Positions 1-8,817 of a stretch of DNA of 64,000 bases are shown in pieces. The notes under the pieces are model-generated. The model was not told the DNA's origin. It worked only from the letters and a program-made list of their open reading frames with translations, and searched no databases. Source of the stretch: Clostridiaceae bacterium (GTDB lineage: Bacteria; Bacillota; Clostridia; UBA1212; DUPL01); contig DUPL01000044.1 in assembly GCA_012838385.1 (NCBI GenBank), forward strand, positions 1 to 64,000, read 5' to 3'. The position numbers and the translations under genes are program-made. Within the stretch, counting starts at the first letter, position 1, and the number at the start of each line of letters is the position of its first letter.

Positions 1-1019
1 AAACATGACGCTGGTACATTTTATGGAAGATTCTACACACGAAACAGAAGCTTCTCTGTGCTTGCTGCCTTTGGGTACAAGGAGCTGGCGGATAGGGCTG
101 TGGGGTATGCCAACAGAAAGATGATGTGGCTAAAGTTTGGAGAGAGACGGCAGAGTACATGAAAAAGGGAATAGAGTCATACATGCTAAGACCCGAAACC
201 AACAAGTGGCATAGGTTTGGATTCCTGCATGACCCTGTCCTTTCAATGCTTGCAGATGTGTACGGTTTTGACAAGGATGACGTCCCGCAAAAGGATTGGC
301 TTGAATATTCAAATAACACCTACCCCGATGATGTAAGGTCTGTGACCATTAGCGACCATCATGGAGGAAGGGGTGGTCTTGGTTACAATCACTGCATTAT
401 GACTCAAAATGTTCTGCTTACAGACCATATGAATGATGCCACAAAGTTTGTGGAAAACCTTACTAAAATATGCTATGCCCCAAGAAGGGACAACCCATAT
501 ATCGCACCTGAGAAGTTTTCATATGATTCGGTTAATGGTCTGTATATGAAGCAGGGAGATTTGGGCAACCTTTATCAATTGGTGGAGGTGTTGAGATGCT
601 ATCGTACAGTACTGGGCATATGTTTCAGCAATGATGGAGTATTGAAAATAATCCCCAGACTGCCATACGAGTGGGGTGTGGAAATTGCAAATATGCCAAT
701 TGAAGGTACAGATGCTCATCTGGCATTAAATGTAACATACCCAAAGGATGGAGTTCAATTGGCTGTTCTTCAGCTATCCAAAGAATGTGCTGTTGGCAGG
801 GCAAAGATCCGTTTTGGTCCTTTCCCAATGAATACAACGTCATGCAGCGTGCAAATAAATGGAAAAGATGTTGGTTGTGAGCTTGTTGAATCAGGAGACA
901 GCAAATGGGCAATAGTTGAGTTTGTTCCAACCGAGAGAACGGAAATTGCTGCTTTGTATGCTTGCGGTTGTACTCTGCCACAAGAGTTTAAAATTAAAGA
1001 AAACATTACCAACAGTTGA
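1..1019 (+). pseudogene. 3' part of a frameshifted carbohydrate-active-like protein
   Basis: The gene enters from the left edge and is read in two frames. Frame 1 from base 1 gives a plausible protein stretch (AGTFYGRFYTRNRSF..., ELADRAVGYANRK) but stops at 160-162. The homologous continuation (DDVAKVWRETAEYMKKG...) is in frame 3, open from base 96 to the TGA at 1017-1019. The reading switches between about 110 and 128, equal to one missing base. The frame-3 part has an aromatic-rich stretch (RRDNPYIAPEKFSYD, NGLYMKQGDLGNLYQ) and a beta-rich tail with IPRLPYEWG, reminiscent of (alpha/alpha)6-barrel glycosidases, but I do not recognise the family. It may be a decayed gene or a one-base sequencing error. 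Nothing upstream is visible, so length and start are unknown. Confidence 0.6.
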
Positions 1020-1082
1020 TTGTCACTGAATCTTATAGGGCATAATAAATAGGAAGAATTATACATGTTATTGTACATATAA

Positions 1083-1112
1083 TTGACAAAACGAGTGCAT
1101 AAGGTGTATGAT
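1083..1112 (+). promoter_or_regulatory. sigma-A promoter of metG
   Basis: TTGACA at 1083-1088 and TATGAT at 1107-1112 are separated by 18 bases. The leader is about 40 bases long, with a GAGGTGG/AAGGCAGG ribosome binding site just before the ATG at 1157. There is no room for a T-box leader. Confidence 0.8.
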
Positions 1113-1156
1113 TTAGTGAGCTATTTATTAATTCGAGGTGGAAAGGCAGGATATAT

Positions 1157-3094
1157 ATGGATAATAGAAAGACTTATTATATAACAACACCAATTTACTA
1201 CCCAAGTGACAATCTCCACATTGGGCATTCATATACTACGGTCGCTGCGGATGCAGAGGCAAGATATAGAAGACTGAGAGGCTATGACGTAATGTTTCTG
1301 ACCGGAACTGACGAGCACGGTCTTAAAATACAGAGAAAAGCCGAGGAAGCAGGCATCAGTGCTCAGGAGTATGTGGACAGAATTGTTGCGAACATAAAGA
1401 AGCTGTGGAAGATACTTGATGTATCAAACGATAAATTCATTAGAACCACCGATGATTTTCACGTCAAGGCAGTACAGAAAATTTTTGAGGAACTGTACAA
1501 AAAGGGTGACATATACAAAAGCGAGTATGAGGGATGGTACTGCACCCCTTGTGAATCCTTCTGGACAGAATCCCAGTTGCAAGATGGAAACTGTCCTGAC
1601 TGCGGAAGGAAAGTGGAGCTTACCAAGGAAGAAAGCTACTTCTTCAGACTGTCAAAGTATCAGGACAGACTGATTGAGCATATAGAGAACAATCCTGATT
1701 TCATACAGCCGGAATCCAGGAAGAATGAAATGATAAACAACTTCCTGCGTCCTGGTCTTGAAGATTTGTGCGTGTCAAGAACCACTTTCAACTGGGGTAT
1801 ACCCGTTACCTTTGACGACAAGCACGTCATTTACGTGTGGGTGGATGCCCTTTCAAACTACATTACCGCCCTTGGATACAACCAGGAAGACGATTCTGAT
1901 TTCAGGAAGTACTGGCCTGCGCAGGTGCATCTTGTAGGAAAGGAAATTGTTAGGTTCCATACTATAATCTGGCCTGCTATACTGATGGCCCTTGACCTGC
2001 CTCTTCCAAAGCAGGTATTCGGGCATGGCTGGCTGCTTCTGGACGGAGGTAAAATGTCAAAATCCAAAGGCAACGTGATAGATCCGGTGGTTTTGGTCGA
2101 CAAATACGGTTCCGATGCCATTAGGTATTTCCTTTTGAGGGAAGTTCCCTTTGGATCAGACGGGCTGTTCAGCAACGAAGCCCTCATAAACCGAATAAAC
2201 TCCGACCTTGCAAACGACCTTGGAAACCTGGTTTCAAGAACAGTGACAATGCAGGAGAGATTCTTTGGGGGCGTAATGCCCGAGAAACATGAAAAGAATG
2301 CCATAGATGAGGAGATTAGGGAATACATGCTGTCCCTTGTCCCGGTAGTTGAGGGATATATGGACAAGCTGCAGTTTTCCAATGCTCTTGCAGAGATATG
2401 GAAGAGAGTTTCGAGACTTAACAAATATATTGATGAGACAACTCCCTGGCTTTTGGCAAAGGATGAAACCAAAAAGGACAGGCTTGCTGGAGTCATGTTT
2501 ACTTTGCTGGAATCCATAAGGATTGTATCGATACTCCTACAGCCCTTCATGCCCGCAACACCACTAAAGATTTGGAAGCAGATTGGCATAGGAAGCAACA
2601 ATTCCTGGGATAGTGCAAAAGAGTGGGGACTCTATCCAACAGGTGCAAAGGTCTTAAGAGGAGAGATTTTGTTCCCAAGGATTGATGTAGCGAAGGAACT
2701 TGCCGCTCTGGAAGCAATGAATGAGAAGAAGAATGAGAAGAAGGAAGAAAAGAAGGAAGAGGAACCTGACAACTTGATTACCATAGACGAGTTTGCCAAG
2801 GTGGAGATGAAAGTTGCTCTGGTCGAGGAGGCAAGTGTCGTTGAAGGATCCGACAAACTGCTTTTGCTGAAACTTGATCTGGGTAACGAAAAGCGTCAAG
2901 TTGTATCAGGTATAGCAAAATACTATACACCGGAAGAAATGGTTGGGAAGAAGGTTGTCTGTGTGACGAACCTGAAGCCTGCTGTTCTTAGGGGAGTTGT
3001 GTCAGAAGGCATGATTCTTGCTGCCACCAAGGGCAAGAAACTCACCTTGGTTACCATAGACGGTGATTTGCCTGCAGGAAGCAAAATTTCGTAG
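1157..3094 (+). CDS. metG: methionyl-tRNA synthetase
   Basis: Charges tRNA-Met (elongator and initiator) with methionine in the cytosol. The 645-residue protein has the class I signature HIGH at residues 21-24 and KMSKS at 299-303. A zinc-knuckle pair (CTPC ... CPDC, near residues 128-153) marks the MetG subclass with a connective-peptide zinc site. After an acidic/lysine-rich linker (repeats of NEKK/EEKKEE near residue 530) there is a C-terminal EMAP-II/OB-fold tRNA-binding domain (ITIDEFAKVEMKV onward), which usually drives dimerisation. Length and domain order match the Bacillus/Clostridium enzyme. Its own promoter lies at 1083-1112, so it is probably monocistronic. tig starts 95 bases downstream with a separate promoter. 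Confidence 0.97.
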   Translation: MDNRKTYYITTPIYYPSDNLHIGHSYTTVAADAEARYRRLRGYDVMFLTGTDEHGLKIQRKAEEAGISAQEYVDRIVANIKKLWKILDVSNDKFIRTTDDFHVKAVQKIFEELYKKGDIYKSEYEGWYCTPCESFWTESQLQDGNCPDCGRKVELTKEESYFFRLSKYQDRLIEHIENNPDFIQPESRKNEMINNFLRPGLEDLCVSRTTFNWGIPVTFDDKHVIYVWVDALSNYITALGYNQEDDSDFRKYWPAQVHLVGKEIVRFHTIIWPAILMALDLPLPKQVFGHGWLLLDGGKMSKSKGNVIDPVVLVDKYGSDAIRYFLLREVPFGSDGLFSNEALINRINSDLANDLGNLVSRTVTMQERFFGGVMPEKHEKNAIDEEIREYMLSLVPVVEGYMDKLQFSNALAEIWKRVSRLNKYIDETTPWLLAKDETKKDRLAGVMFTLLESIRIVSILLQPFMPATPLKIWKQIGIGSNNSWDSAKEWGLYPTGAKVLRGEILFPRIDVAKELAALEAMNEKKNEKKEEKKEEEPDNLITIDEFAKVEMKVALVEEASVVEGSDKLLLLKLDLGNEKRQVVSGIAKYYTPEEMVGKKVVCVTNLKPAVLRGVVSEGMILAATKGKKLTLVTIDGDLPAGSKIS

Positions 3095-3100
3095 TTTTAG

Positions 3101-3129
3101 TTGCCGGTAATATTTATTTATGGTATACT
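3101..3129 (+). promoter_or_regulatory. extended -10 promoter of tig
   Basis: TTGCCG at 3101-3106, a 17-base spacer and TATACT at 3124-3129, with an extended -10 TG at 3121-3122. It lies 7 bases after the metG stop and drives tig and possibly clpP-clpX. Confidence 0.7.
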
Positions 3130-3189
3130 TTGAAAATGCACCTGGAACAAGGGTTTTGGGCATGAATTAGAGTAGGAGGAATAATTTTT

Positions 3190-4542
3190 ATGGTTGTAAA
3201 ATTTGAAGAGATTAGTGCAAACAAGGTGAAATTATATATAGAATCAACACCTGAGCAGGTTAAGGAGAAAATTGCAGAAGCATATAGACGCAACAGAAAA
3301 AAATACAATGTAAAAGGGTTCAGACCTGGCAAGGCTCCTCAGAAGATTATTGAGCAGTACTATGGCAAGGAAGTATTTTTTAGCGATGCCTTTGATCTGT
3401 TTGTCAATGAGGAATATTTCAAGGCTATTGATGAGAAGAAACTTGTTCCCTATGGCGATCCAAAGATTGCCGATGTAGTAATAGAAGAGGATAAAATGGC
3501 TTTCAGCGCAGAAGTTTCAATTATGCCAATGCCTGAGTTTGGAGAGTTCAAGGGTATTGAGGTTCCCGAGTTGAGTGACGAGGTTACAGACGAGGAGCTG
3601 GAGGCTGAAATCAAGCAGGAAATCAAAAGAAATTCAAGGCTTGTTGAGGTTACAGACAGGCCTGCACAAAATGACGACGTTTTGACCGTTGATTTTGTTG
3701 GTACGGTTGATGGTGTTGAGTTTGAAGGCGGAAAAGCCGAAGGAGCTTCCGTTACATTGGGAGAGGGCAGATTCATTCCCGGGTTTGAAGAGCAGCTCGT
3801 TGGAGCTACTGCCGGAAGCGAAGTAACCGTTAATGTCACATTCCCTGAAGACTACTTCGGCGAAGATCTGGCAGGCAAGGATGCGGTGTTTAATGTTAAG
3901 GTACATGATGTTAAGGCTTGGGAAGAGCCTGAGTTCAATGACGATTTTGTATCTGATATCAGTGAGTTTGAGACAGTTGACGAGTACAAACAAAGTATCA
4001 GGGAAAAGCTTATGGAAGCAAAGCGTCTTGAAAATCGCAAGATTCAGGAAGATCATGCCGTAAGGACATTGGTTGAGACTTCCACAATTAACCTGCCTGA
4101 GGAAATGATAGAAAACAACATAGAGAGAGATTTTAACAGATTTGCTGAAAATATACAGATGTACGGCATGCAAATTGATGACTATGCCAGAATGATTGGC
4201 AAAACAGTTAATGAGATGAAGGAAGAAATGGCAGAGGAGTCCCGCAGGAGACTTTTTGAAAACTATGCATTGGTTAAGCTTGCCGAGAAGGAAGAATTGA
4301 TGCCAAGTCCGGAACAGCTGGATGAGCTTATCAAGCTTAATGCAATGGAGTTTAGAATGACAGAGGAGAATTTCAGGAAGGAAATTCAAAAGAATCCTGG
4401 AATTTTAGACTATTTGGTTGAAGAAGGTATGAGAGATTCTGCAATCAAGCTGATTATGGACAATGTTGTTTACGTTGATCCTGACAAGTTTCAGGTCGAA
4501 GAAGAGGTAGAGGAAGAGAATAAAGAGGAGAAAGAGGAATAA
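3190..4542 (+). CDS. tig: trigger factor, ribosome-associated chaperone/PPIase
   Basis: Trigger factor binds ribosomal protein uL23 at the exit tunnel and shields nascent chains. The 450-residue protein has the N-terminal ribosome-binding signature GFRPGKAP at residues 43-50, a central FKBP-type prolyl isomerase domain (about 155-245, with DFVGTVDG and FIPGFEEQL) and a long helical C-terminal domain ending in a very acidic tail. The length is normal for the family. ATG at 3190 is preceded by AGGAGG at 3174-3179. It is followed 34 bases later by clpP and then clpX, the conserved tig-clpP-clpX order that links folding and degradation. Confidence 0.97.
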   Translation: MVVKFEEISANKVKLYIESTPEQVKEKIAEAYRRNRKKYNVKGFRPGKAPQKIIEQYYGKEVFFSDAFDLFVNEEYFKAIDEKKLVPYGDPKIADVVIEEDKMAFSAEVSIMPMPEFGEFKGIEVPELSDEVTDEELEAEIKQEIKRNSRLVEVTDRPAQNDDVLTVDFVGTVDGVEFEGGKAEGASVTLGEGRFIPGFEEQLVGATAGSEVTVNVTFPEDYFGEDLAGKDAVFNVKVHDVKAWEEPEFNDDFVSDISEFETVDEYKQSIREKLMEAKRLENRKIQEDHAVRTLVETSTINLPEEMIENNIERDFNRFAENIQMYGMQIDDYARMIGKTVNEMKEEMAEESRRRLFENYALVKLAEKEELMPSPEQLDELIKLNAMEFRMTEENFRKEIQKNPGILDYLVEEGMRDSAIKLIMDNVVYVDPDKFQVEEEVEEENKEEKEE

Positions 4543-4576
4543 ATTTAATTAAAATATATAAAAAAGGAGTGATATT

Positions 4577-5161
4577 ATGCCAAGCATTCCATTTGTTGTA
4601 GAACAGACGAGCAGAGGAGAGCGTCATTATGATATATATTCACGCCTCCTGAATGATAGAATAATAGTACTAAGTGATGAAGTAAATGACGTTACCGCCA
4701 GTCTGGTGGTAGCACAGCTTTTATATCTTGAATCGGAGAATCCCGACAAGGATATACAGTTATACATCAACAGTCCTGGAGGAAGTGTAACTGCAGGAAT
4801 GGCGATTTTCGACACAATGGAGTTTATCAAGTGTGATGTTTCCACAATTTGTGTCGGTATGGCGGCCAGCATGGGTGCGTTGCTGCTTGCAGCAGGTACA
4901 AAGGGCAAGAGGTATGCTTTGCCCAACAGTGAGATAATGATTCACCAGCCATTGGGAGGCGCAAGAGGTCAGGCTACTGACATCAAGATCCATGCTGATC
5001 ATATTATTAAAACAAGAGAAAAGTTGAACAGAATACTTAGCGAAAAAACGGGTCAGCCTTTAAGCAAGATTGAGAAGGATACGGACAGAGACAACTTTAT
5101 GACGGCTCAGGAAGCTTTGGAATACGGTCTTATCGACAAGGTTATGACAAAAAGGGCATGA
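4577..5161 (+). CDS. clpP: ATP-dependent Clp protease proteolytic subunit
   Basis: Serine peptidase that forms a 14-mer barrel and degrades proteins fed by ClpX or other Clp ATPases. The 194-residue protein shows the full catalytic triad: Ser98 in GMAASMGA, His123 in IMIHQPLGG and Asp172 in DTDRDNF. The SPGGSVTAG oxyanion-region motif sits at 66-74. The N-terminus ([16 protein letters not shown]) is the usual short propeptide/axial loop. The ATG has AAGGAG directly upstream. It lies 22 bases before clpX and is probably co-transcribed with tig and clpX. Confidence 0.98.
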   Translation: MPSIPFVVEQTSRGERHYDIYSRLLNDRIIVLSDEVNDVTASLVVAQLLYLESENPDKDIQLYINSPGGSVTAGMAIFDTMEFIKCDVSTICVGMAASMGALLLAAGTKGKRYALPNSEIMIHQPLGGARGQATDIKIHADHIIKTREKLNRILSEKTGQPLSKIEKDTDRDNFMTAQEALEYGLIDKVMTKRA

Positions 5162-5183
5162 CCCAGAGAGGTAAAGGTGAAAA

Positions 5184-6494
5184 ATGGCAAAGTACGATGA
5201 TCGTCAGGTAAGATGTTCTTTTTGTGGAAAAAGAGAACAGCAAGTACGCAGGTTGATTGCAGGTCCTGGTGTGTATATTTGTGACGAATGCGTTGACCTT
5301 GCGGTTGACATAATTGAAGAGGAATTCGGAGATGAATATGACGATTTGGAAGAACAGCCTTTTGAACTGCTGAAACCGGCGGAAATGAAGGCTGCACTGG
5401 ACGAGTACGTGATCGGCCAGGAAGAAGCCAAGAAAGCTCTTTGTGTGGCAGTATATAACCACTACAAGCGTATAAATGAATTAAGAGACAAGAACAAAAA
5501 GGAAGATGTTGAGATTTCAAAAAGCAATGTTCTGTTGATAGGCCCCACTGGTGTTGGAAAGACTTATCTGGCCCAGACCATGGCAAAGTTGTTAAATGTG
5601 CCTTTTGCCATAGCGGATGCGACAAGTCTTACAGAAGCAGGCTATGTGGGTGAGGACGTTGAGAATATTCTGCTGAGACTATTGCAGGCTGCCGATTTTA
5701 ACATAGAGCTTGCTCAAAGAGGAATCATATTCATTGATGAAATTGACAAGATAGCCAGACGCGGAGACAATCCATCCATTACAAGGGATGTAAGCGGTGA
5801 AGGTGTACAACAAGCACTTTTGAAGATACTTGAAGGTACGGTTGCCAATGTACCTCCCCAGGGTGGAAGGAAGCATCCGCATCAGGAGTTTATCCAGATA
5901 GATACAACAAACATATTATTTATATGTTCTGGTGCTTTTGATGGTCTTCCAAAGATCATTGAAAACCGCATAGGAAAGAATACCATAGGTTTTTCAGGTG
6001 TTGTTCGTTCCAGCGATTCTTTGGATACCGACGAACTATTATCAAAAGTACAGCCTCAGGACCTGTTAAAATTCGGTCTGATTCCCGAGTTTATTGGCCG
6101 TGTGCCTGTTATAGTAACACTACAGTCACTGGACAAGGAAACTCTTAAGAGGATCCTCACAGAACCAAAGAATGCGATTATCAAGCAGTACAAGAAGCTG
6201 TTTGAGTATGACAAGGTAGAGCTTGAATTCAATGATGAGGCTTTGGATGCGATTACTGAAATTGCAATTCAGAGAAAGACCGGAGCAAGAGGATTGAGGG
6301 CAATTGTTGAAAAGGCTCTTATGGATGTAATGTACGAGATTCCATCGGAGGAGAATGTGGAGAAGTGCATTATAACCAAGGATGCTATTGAGAAGAAGGA
6401 GAAACCCATCCTGGTCCATGGTAAGGACAAAAAGGCGCTTCCTCCGGGAAAGGGCCCGGGGTCCAAGGGTCAGAGGATGGAGACTGTATCATAA
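5184..6494 (+). CDS. clpX: ATP-dependent Clp protease ATP-binding subunit ClpX
   Basis: AAA+ unfoldase that recognises tagged substrates and threads them into ClpP. The 436-residue protein has the N-terminal C4 zinc finger (Cys11, Cys14, Cys33, Cys36), Walker A GPTGVGKT at 120-127, Walker B FIDEID with Asp185/Glu186, and the ClpP-docking IGF-type loop (KNTIGFSG). The C-terminal sensor-2 region (GARGLRAI) is intact. A glycine/proline/lysine-rich tail ends the protein. The TGA-to-tsaD gap holds a perfect palindrome and a new promoter, so clpX probably ends the tig-clpP-clpX unit. Confidence 0.98.
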   Translation: MAKYDDRQVRCSFCGKREQQVRRLIAGPGVYICDECVDLAVDIIEEEFGDEYDDLEEQPFELLKPAEMKAALDEYVIGQEEAKKALCVAVYNHYKRINELRDKNKKEDVEISKSNVLLIGPTGVGKTYLAQTMAKLLNVPFAIADATSLTEAGYVGEDVENILLRLLQAADFNIELAQRGIIFIDEIDKIARRGDNPSITRDVSGEGVQQALLKILEGTVANVPPQGGRKHPHQEFIQIDTTNILFICSGAFDGLPKIIENRIGKNTIGFSGVVRSSDSLDTDELLSKVQPQDLLKFGLIPEFIGRVPVIVTLQSLDKETLKRILTEPKNAIIKQYKKLFEYDKVELEFNDEALDAITEIAIQRKTGARGLRAIVEKALMDVMYEIPSEENVEKCIITKDAIEKKEKPILVHGKDKKALPPGKGPGSKGQRMETVS

Positions 6495-6503
6495 ATTTAA
6501 CCC

Positions 6504-6517
6504 GGGAAATATTTCCC
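6504..6517. repeat. 14-bp perfect palindrome after clpX
   Basis: GGGAAATATTTCCC at 6504-6517 lies 10 bases after the clpX stop and 6 bases before the -35 box of the tsaD promoter. It is not followed by a T-tract, so it is more likely an operator than a terminator. The binding protein is unknown. Confidence 0.5.
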
Positions 6518-6522
6518 AAAAG

Positions 6523-6551
6523 TTGACACATTATTTTTACAGTGATAACAT
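6523..6551 (+). promoter_or_regulatory. promoter of tsaD
   Basis: TTGACA at 6523-6528, a 17-base spacer and TAACAT at 6546-6551, with TG at 6543-6544 as an extended -10. The predicted transcript starts near 6558 and would begin just before the stem-loop at 6567-6593. Confidence 0.6.
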
Positions 6552-6566
6552 AAATATTGAAGTAGT

Positions 6567-6593
6567 AACGGGGTCAATTCTATTGACCCTGTT
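6567..6593 (+). promoter_or_regulatory. stem-loop in the tsaD leader
   Basis: A 12-bp stem (arms 6567-6578 and 6582-6593, core GGGTCAAT/ATTGACCC, one G-T pair) with a 3-base loop TCT. The following TTTCG and later TTTTT do not form an immediate T-tract. It may terminate clpX read-through weakly or stabilise/regulate the tsaD leader. Confidence 0.45.
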
Positions 6594-6632
6594 TCGATAT
6601 CTTTTTACATTTTATCTTGAGGAGCAAGCAAA

Positions 6633-7655
6633 TTGAAAGACATATATATTCTTGGAATAGAGACAAGCTGTGATGAAACAAGTGCGTCAATCGTCAAAAA
6701 CGGACGGGAGGTATTGTCGAATATCATCTCGTCGCAGATTGATTTGCACAAGGAATACGGTGGTGTGGTCCCTGAAATCGCCTCGCGAAAACATGTGGAG
6801 CTTATCATACCTGTCATAAATGAGGCAATAAAGAGTTCAGGTATTAAAAAGGAAATGATAAGCGCAGTGGGAGTTACTTTCGGGCCTGGGCTGATTGGCG
6901 CTCTTTTGGTAGGGCTTTCTGCTGCAAAGGCTATGTCATATGCATTGAATGTGCCACTGGTTGGCGTCCACCATATTGAGGGACATATTGCTGCAAATTT
7001 CATAGAGCATAAAAGTTTGGAACCTCCGTTTATAAGTCTTGTAGTATCTGGAGGTCACAGCCATATAATCGAATGTACCGACTATGGAGAATTTAAAATT
7101 CATGGAAGAACCAGGGACGATGCTGTTGGTGAGGCCTATGACAAGATCGCCAGAACATTGGGGCTAGGATATCCGGGAGGGCCTGTAATTGACAAGATAG
7201 CCAAAGAAGGAAGTGCTGTCATACAGTTTCCCAGAGTACATTTTGAAAACCTTGATTTTTCCTTCAGCGGGCTAAAGACCGCAGTTATCAACTATGTGCA
7301 TAATGAGAAAATGAGGGGAAACGAGCTTAACATCACTGACGTTTGCGCATCCTTCCAAAGCGCAGCGGTAGACATTCTTGTTGAGAATACCATTAAAGCG
7401 GCAAAGCTGACAGGCCTTGGTAAAATTGTTCTGGCAGGTGGTGTAGCATCAAATTCATGCCTTAGGGCTAGGATGAATGAGGAAGCTTCAAAAGAGGGTA
7501 TGGAAGTATATATTCCGTCTCCCATACTGTGTACGGATAATGGTGCCATGGTGGCGTCTGCTGCATACTTTGCATACATTAAGGGAAGGAAGTCAAAACT
7601 TAATTTGAATGCAATGGCAAATGTGTCTTTGGAGGAAATAGCAAAGCATGCATGA
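6633..7655 (+). CDS. tsaD: tRNA N6-adenosine threonylcarbamoyltransferase
   Basis: TsaD transfers threonylcarbamoyl to A37 of ANN-decoding tRNAs, acting with TsaB and TsaE. The 340-residue protein has the ASKHA-type N-terminus ([11 protein letters not shown]), the metal-binding HIEGH at residues 114-118, the SGGHSH loop and [10 protein letters not shown], and the second nucleotide-binding segment [12 protein letters not shown]. The start is the TTG at 6633, with GAGGAG at 6619-6624 eight bases upstream; no ATG alternative fits the conserved N-terminus. TsaB and TsaE are not in the window. Confidence 0.96.
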   Translation: MKDIYILGIETSCDETSASIVKNGREVLSNIISSQIDLHKEYGGVVPEIASRKHVELIIPVINEAIKSSGIKKEMISAVGVTFGPGLIGALLVGLSAAKAMSYALNVPLVGVHHIEGHIAANFIEHKSLEPPFISLVVSGGHSHIIECTDYGEFKIHGRTRDDAVGEAYDKIARTLGLGYPGGPVIDKIAKEGSAVIQFPRVHFENLDFSFSGLKTAVINYVHNEKMRGNELNITDVCASFQSAAVDILVENTIKAAKLTGLGKIVLAGGVASNSCLRARMNEEASKEGMEVYIPSPILCTDNGAMVASAAYFAYIKGRKSKLNLNAMANVSLEEIAKHA

Positions 7656-7670
7656 TATTTGGAGGAGGCT

Positions 7671-7985
7671 ATGTATAACTGCAACTTCTGCAAGCATAAA
7701 AGTGTGAATACAATAGGTGGCGGATTTTTATGTAGGATACATGGTCCTGTGTCCTGGGCATGCTTATGCAAGGAATTTGTGAGGGATGAGACAAAAATTA
7801 AAGGAATAAAATGTAAGGATTGTGTTTTCTTCAAACGAATAGAAAGCGTTGATGATACGGATAATAATGGAGCTAATAATGTATGGTGGGGCACATGCCT
7901 TAAATATTTGCTTAGAGAATTTGATGGCAATAGTAGACAAACCTGTTCCCAATTTATCGAAAAAGCACAGAAATATATTACATAA
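7671..7985 (+). CDS. small Cys-rich (zinc-ribbon-like) protein, unknown function
   Basis: I do not recognise a named family. The ATG at 7671 is preferred over an in-frame TTG at 7659 because GGAGGAGG (7661-7668) sits right before it. The 104-residue soluble protein carries CxxC-type pairs (NCNFCKH, ACLCKEF, KCKDCVFF) plus later single cysteines (GTCLKY, QTCSQF), which suggests metal binding. It begins 15 bases after tsaD and is probably co-transcribed. The DnaA-box region starts right after its stop. Confidence 0.7.
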   Translation: MYNCNFCKHKSVNTIGGGFLCRIHGPVSWACLCKEFVRDETKIKGIKCKDCVFFKRIESVDDTDNNGANNVWWGTCLKYLLREFDGNSRQTCSQFIEKAQKYIT

Positions 7986-8035
7986 CTGGCAGAAAAAGCA
8001 AAATATGTACTGGCTATATAGTGAATTGTTAGTAG

Positions 8036-8143
8036 TTATACACATTATCCACAGAGTTATCCACAGGTTGATTGTTTAAAATTATATAGAAATACAAGCT
8101 TTCTGAAAAGTTATCCACATTTTGTTGAAAAAAATTATGCACA
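8036..8143 (+). promoter_or_regulatory. cluster of five DnaA boxes
   Basis: Five matches to TTATNCACA lie on the + strand within 108 bases: TTATACACA 8036-8044, TTATCCACA 8045-8053, TTATCCACA 8057-8065, TTATCCACA 8111-8119 and TTATGCACA 8135-8143. Three are exact R-type boxes. The 3' flank (about 8120-8225) is very AT-rich with A- and T-runs, like an unwinding element. No dnaA, dnaN or rpmH gene is nearby and gene direction does not change here. It is therefore a DnaA-binding cluster of origin-like design whose role (origin, titration site or regulation) is open. Confidence 0.85.
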
Positions 8144-8232
8144 TGCATCTCCTAAAATTTGTGTGAAAAATGGTATCAAAAATTAATTTTATAGAATACT
8201 TGATTTTTTTATTAAAATATGATTTGTGAGGT

Positions 8233-8261
8233 TTGCATCACGGTTACCTGCATAGTATAAT
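8233..8261 (+). promoter_or_regulatory. promoter of the DUF402 gene
   Basis: TTGCAT at 8233-8238, a 17-base spacer and a perfect TATAAT at 8256-8261. Transcription would start near 8268. This makes the in-frame TTG at 8233 an unlikely start codon, because it would precede the transcript. Confidence 0.75.
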
Positions 8262-8286
8262 AGCAAAAAGCAATGGAGTGAAAACT

Positions 8287-8778
8287 GTGCGGATAATTCG
8301 AAAGCGGCTAATACCTAACGAGGAAGTGGACATATCACAAGATGAGGTTCTTATCAGGAATAGCGACCATATAATCACCAGATGGCTGCCAATAAAGCCA
8401 AGGGGAGATATAGGTTGGGGGATATCCTATCTTGACCTTAACGGAAACCGTAAAATAAGTGCTTTTTACGGGAAGAATGGAAAGTTAATGTACTGGTATT
8501 GCGATATAGTAGATGTTACATATTTAGAGTATTCCGATTTGTATATAATTAAGGATTTGCTTGTGGATGTTAAGCTCGTACCAGGACAGCCGCCTGAAAT
8601 CCTTGACCTGCATGAACTGGAGATGGCTTTAAAACAAGGACTGATTAACAAAGAAGAATATGCTTTGGCTGTTAGGGTGTCAAAAGCAACTTTGGAATTG
8701 TTAAAACATGAAATACCTGATAAAATTAAAGAGATACTAAAGTATGGACCACCGGTTGGGTTTGAAATAGAAACCTGA
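8287..8778 (+). CDS. DUF402 family protein (possible nucleotide phosphatase)
   Basis: The 163-residue protein begins at GTG 8287 (MRIIRKRLIPNEEVD), with GGAG at 8275-8278 eight bases upstream and inside the transcript predicted from 8256-8261. The core motif order fits DUF402: WLPIKPRGDIGWGISY, then KLMYWYCDIVDV, then DLLVDVKLVPG and DLHELEMALKQGLI. Some family members hydrolyse nucleoside di/triphosphates (the staphylococcal Ntdp type), and the conserved Asp/Trp/Tyr cluster is compatible with that. The substrate here is unknown. It is followed by a membrane protein gene 39 bases downstream. Confidence 0.8.
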   Translation: MRIIRKRLIPNEEVDISQDEVLIRNSDHIITRWLPIKPRGDIGWGISYLDLNGNRKISAFYGKNGKLMYWYCDIVDVTYLEYSDLYIIKDLLVDVKLVPGQPPEILDLHELEMALKQGLINKEEYALAVRVSKATLELLKHEIPDKIKEILKYGPPVGFEIET

Positions 8779-8817
8779 ACAATAGGTCCATGTTCATTGT
8801 AAAAGAAAGGGCAGGTT

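Noticed and set aside
1858-2601. Long open frame on the minus strand inside metG (247 codons)
   Set aside because: It lies fully within a well-conserved gene, encodes a low-complexity Ser/Leu/Ile-rich product and lacks a ribosome binding site.
3634-4389. Minus-strand open frame of 251 codons across tig
   Set aside because: Shadow of a conserved gene, without start signal or recognisable domain.
6504-6517. Palindrome as terminator of clpX
   Set aside because: No T-tract follows on the + strand.
8233-8286. Upstream TTG start for the DUF402 gene
   Set aside because: The TTG forms the -35 box TTGCAT of a strong promoter and would lie before the transcript start; GTG 8287 has a good ribosome binding site and fits the family N-terminus.
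7986-8286. Calling the DnaA box cluster the chromosomal origin
   Set aside because: dnaA, dnaN, rpmH, gyrB and a strand switch are absent nearby, so only a DnaA-binding cluster is supported.
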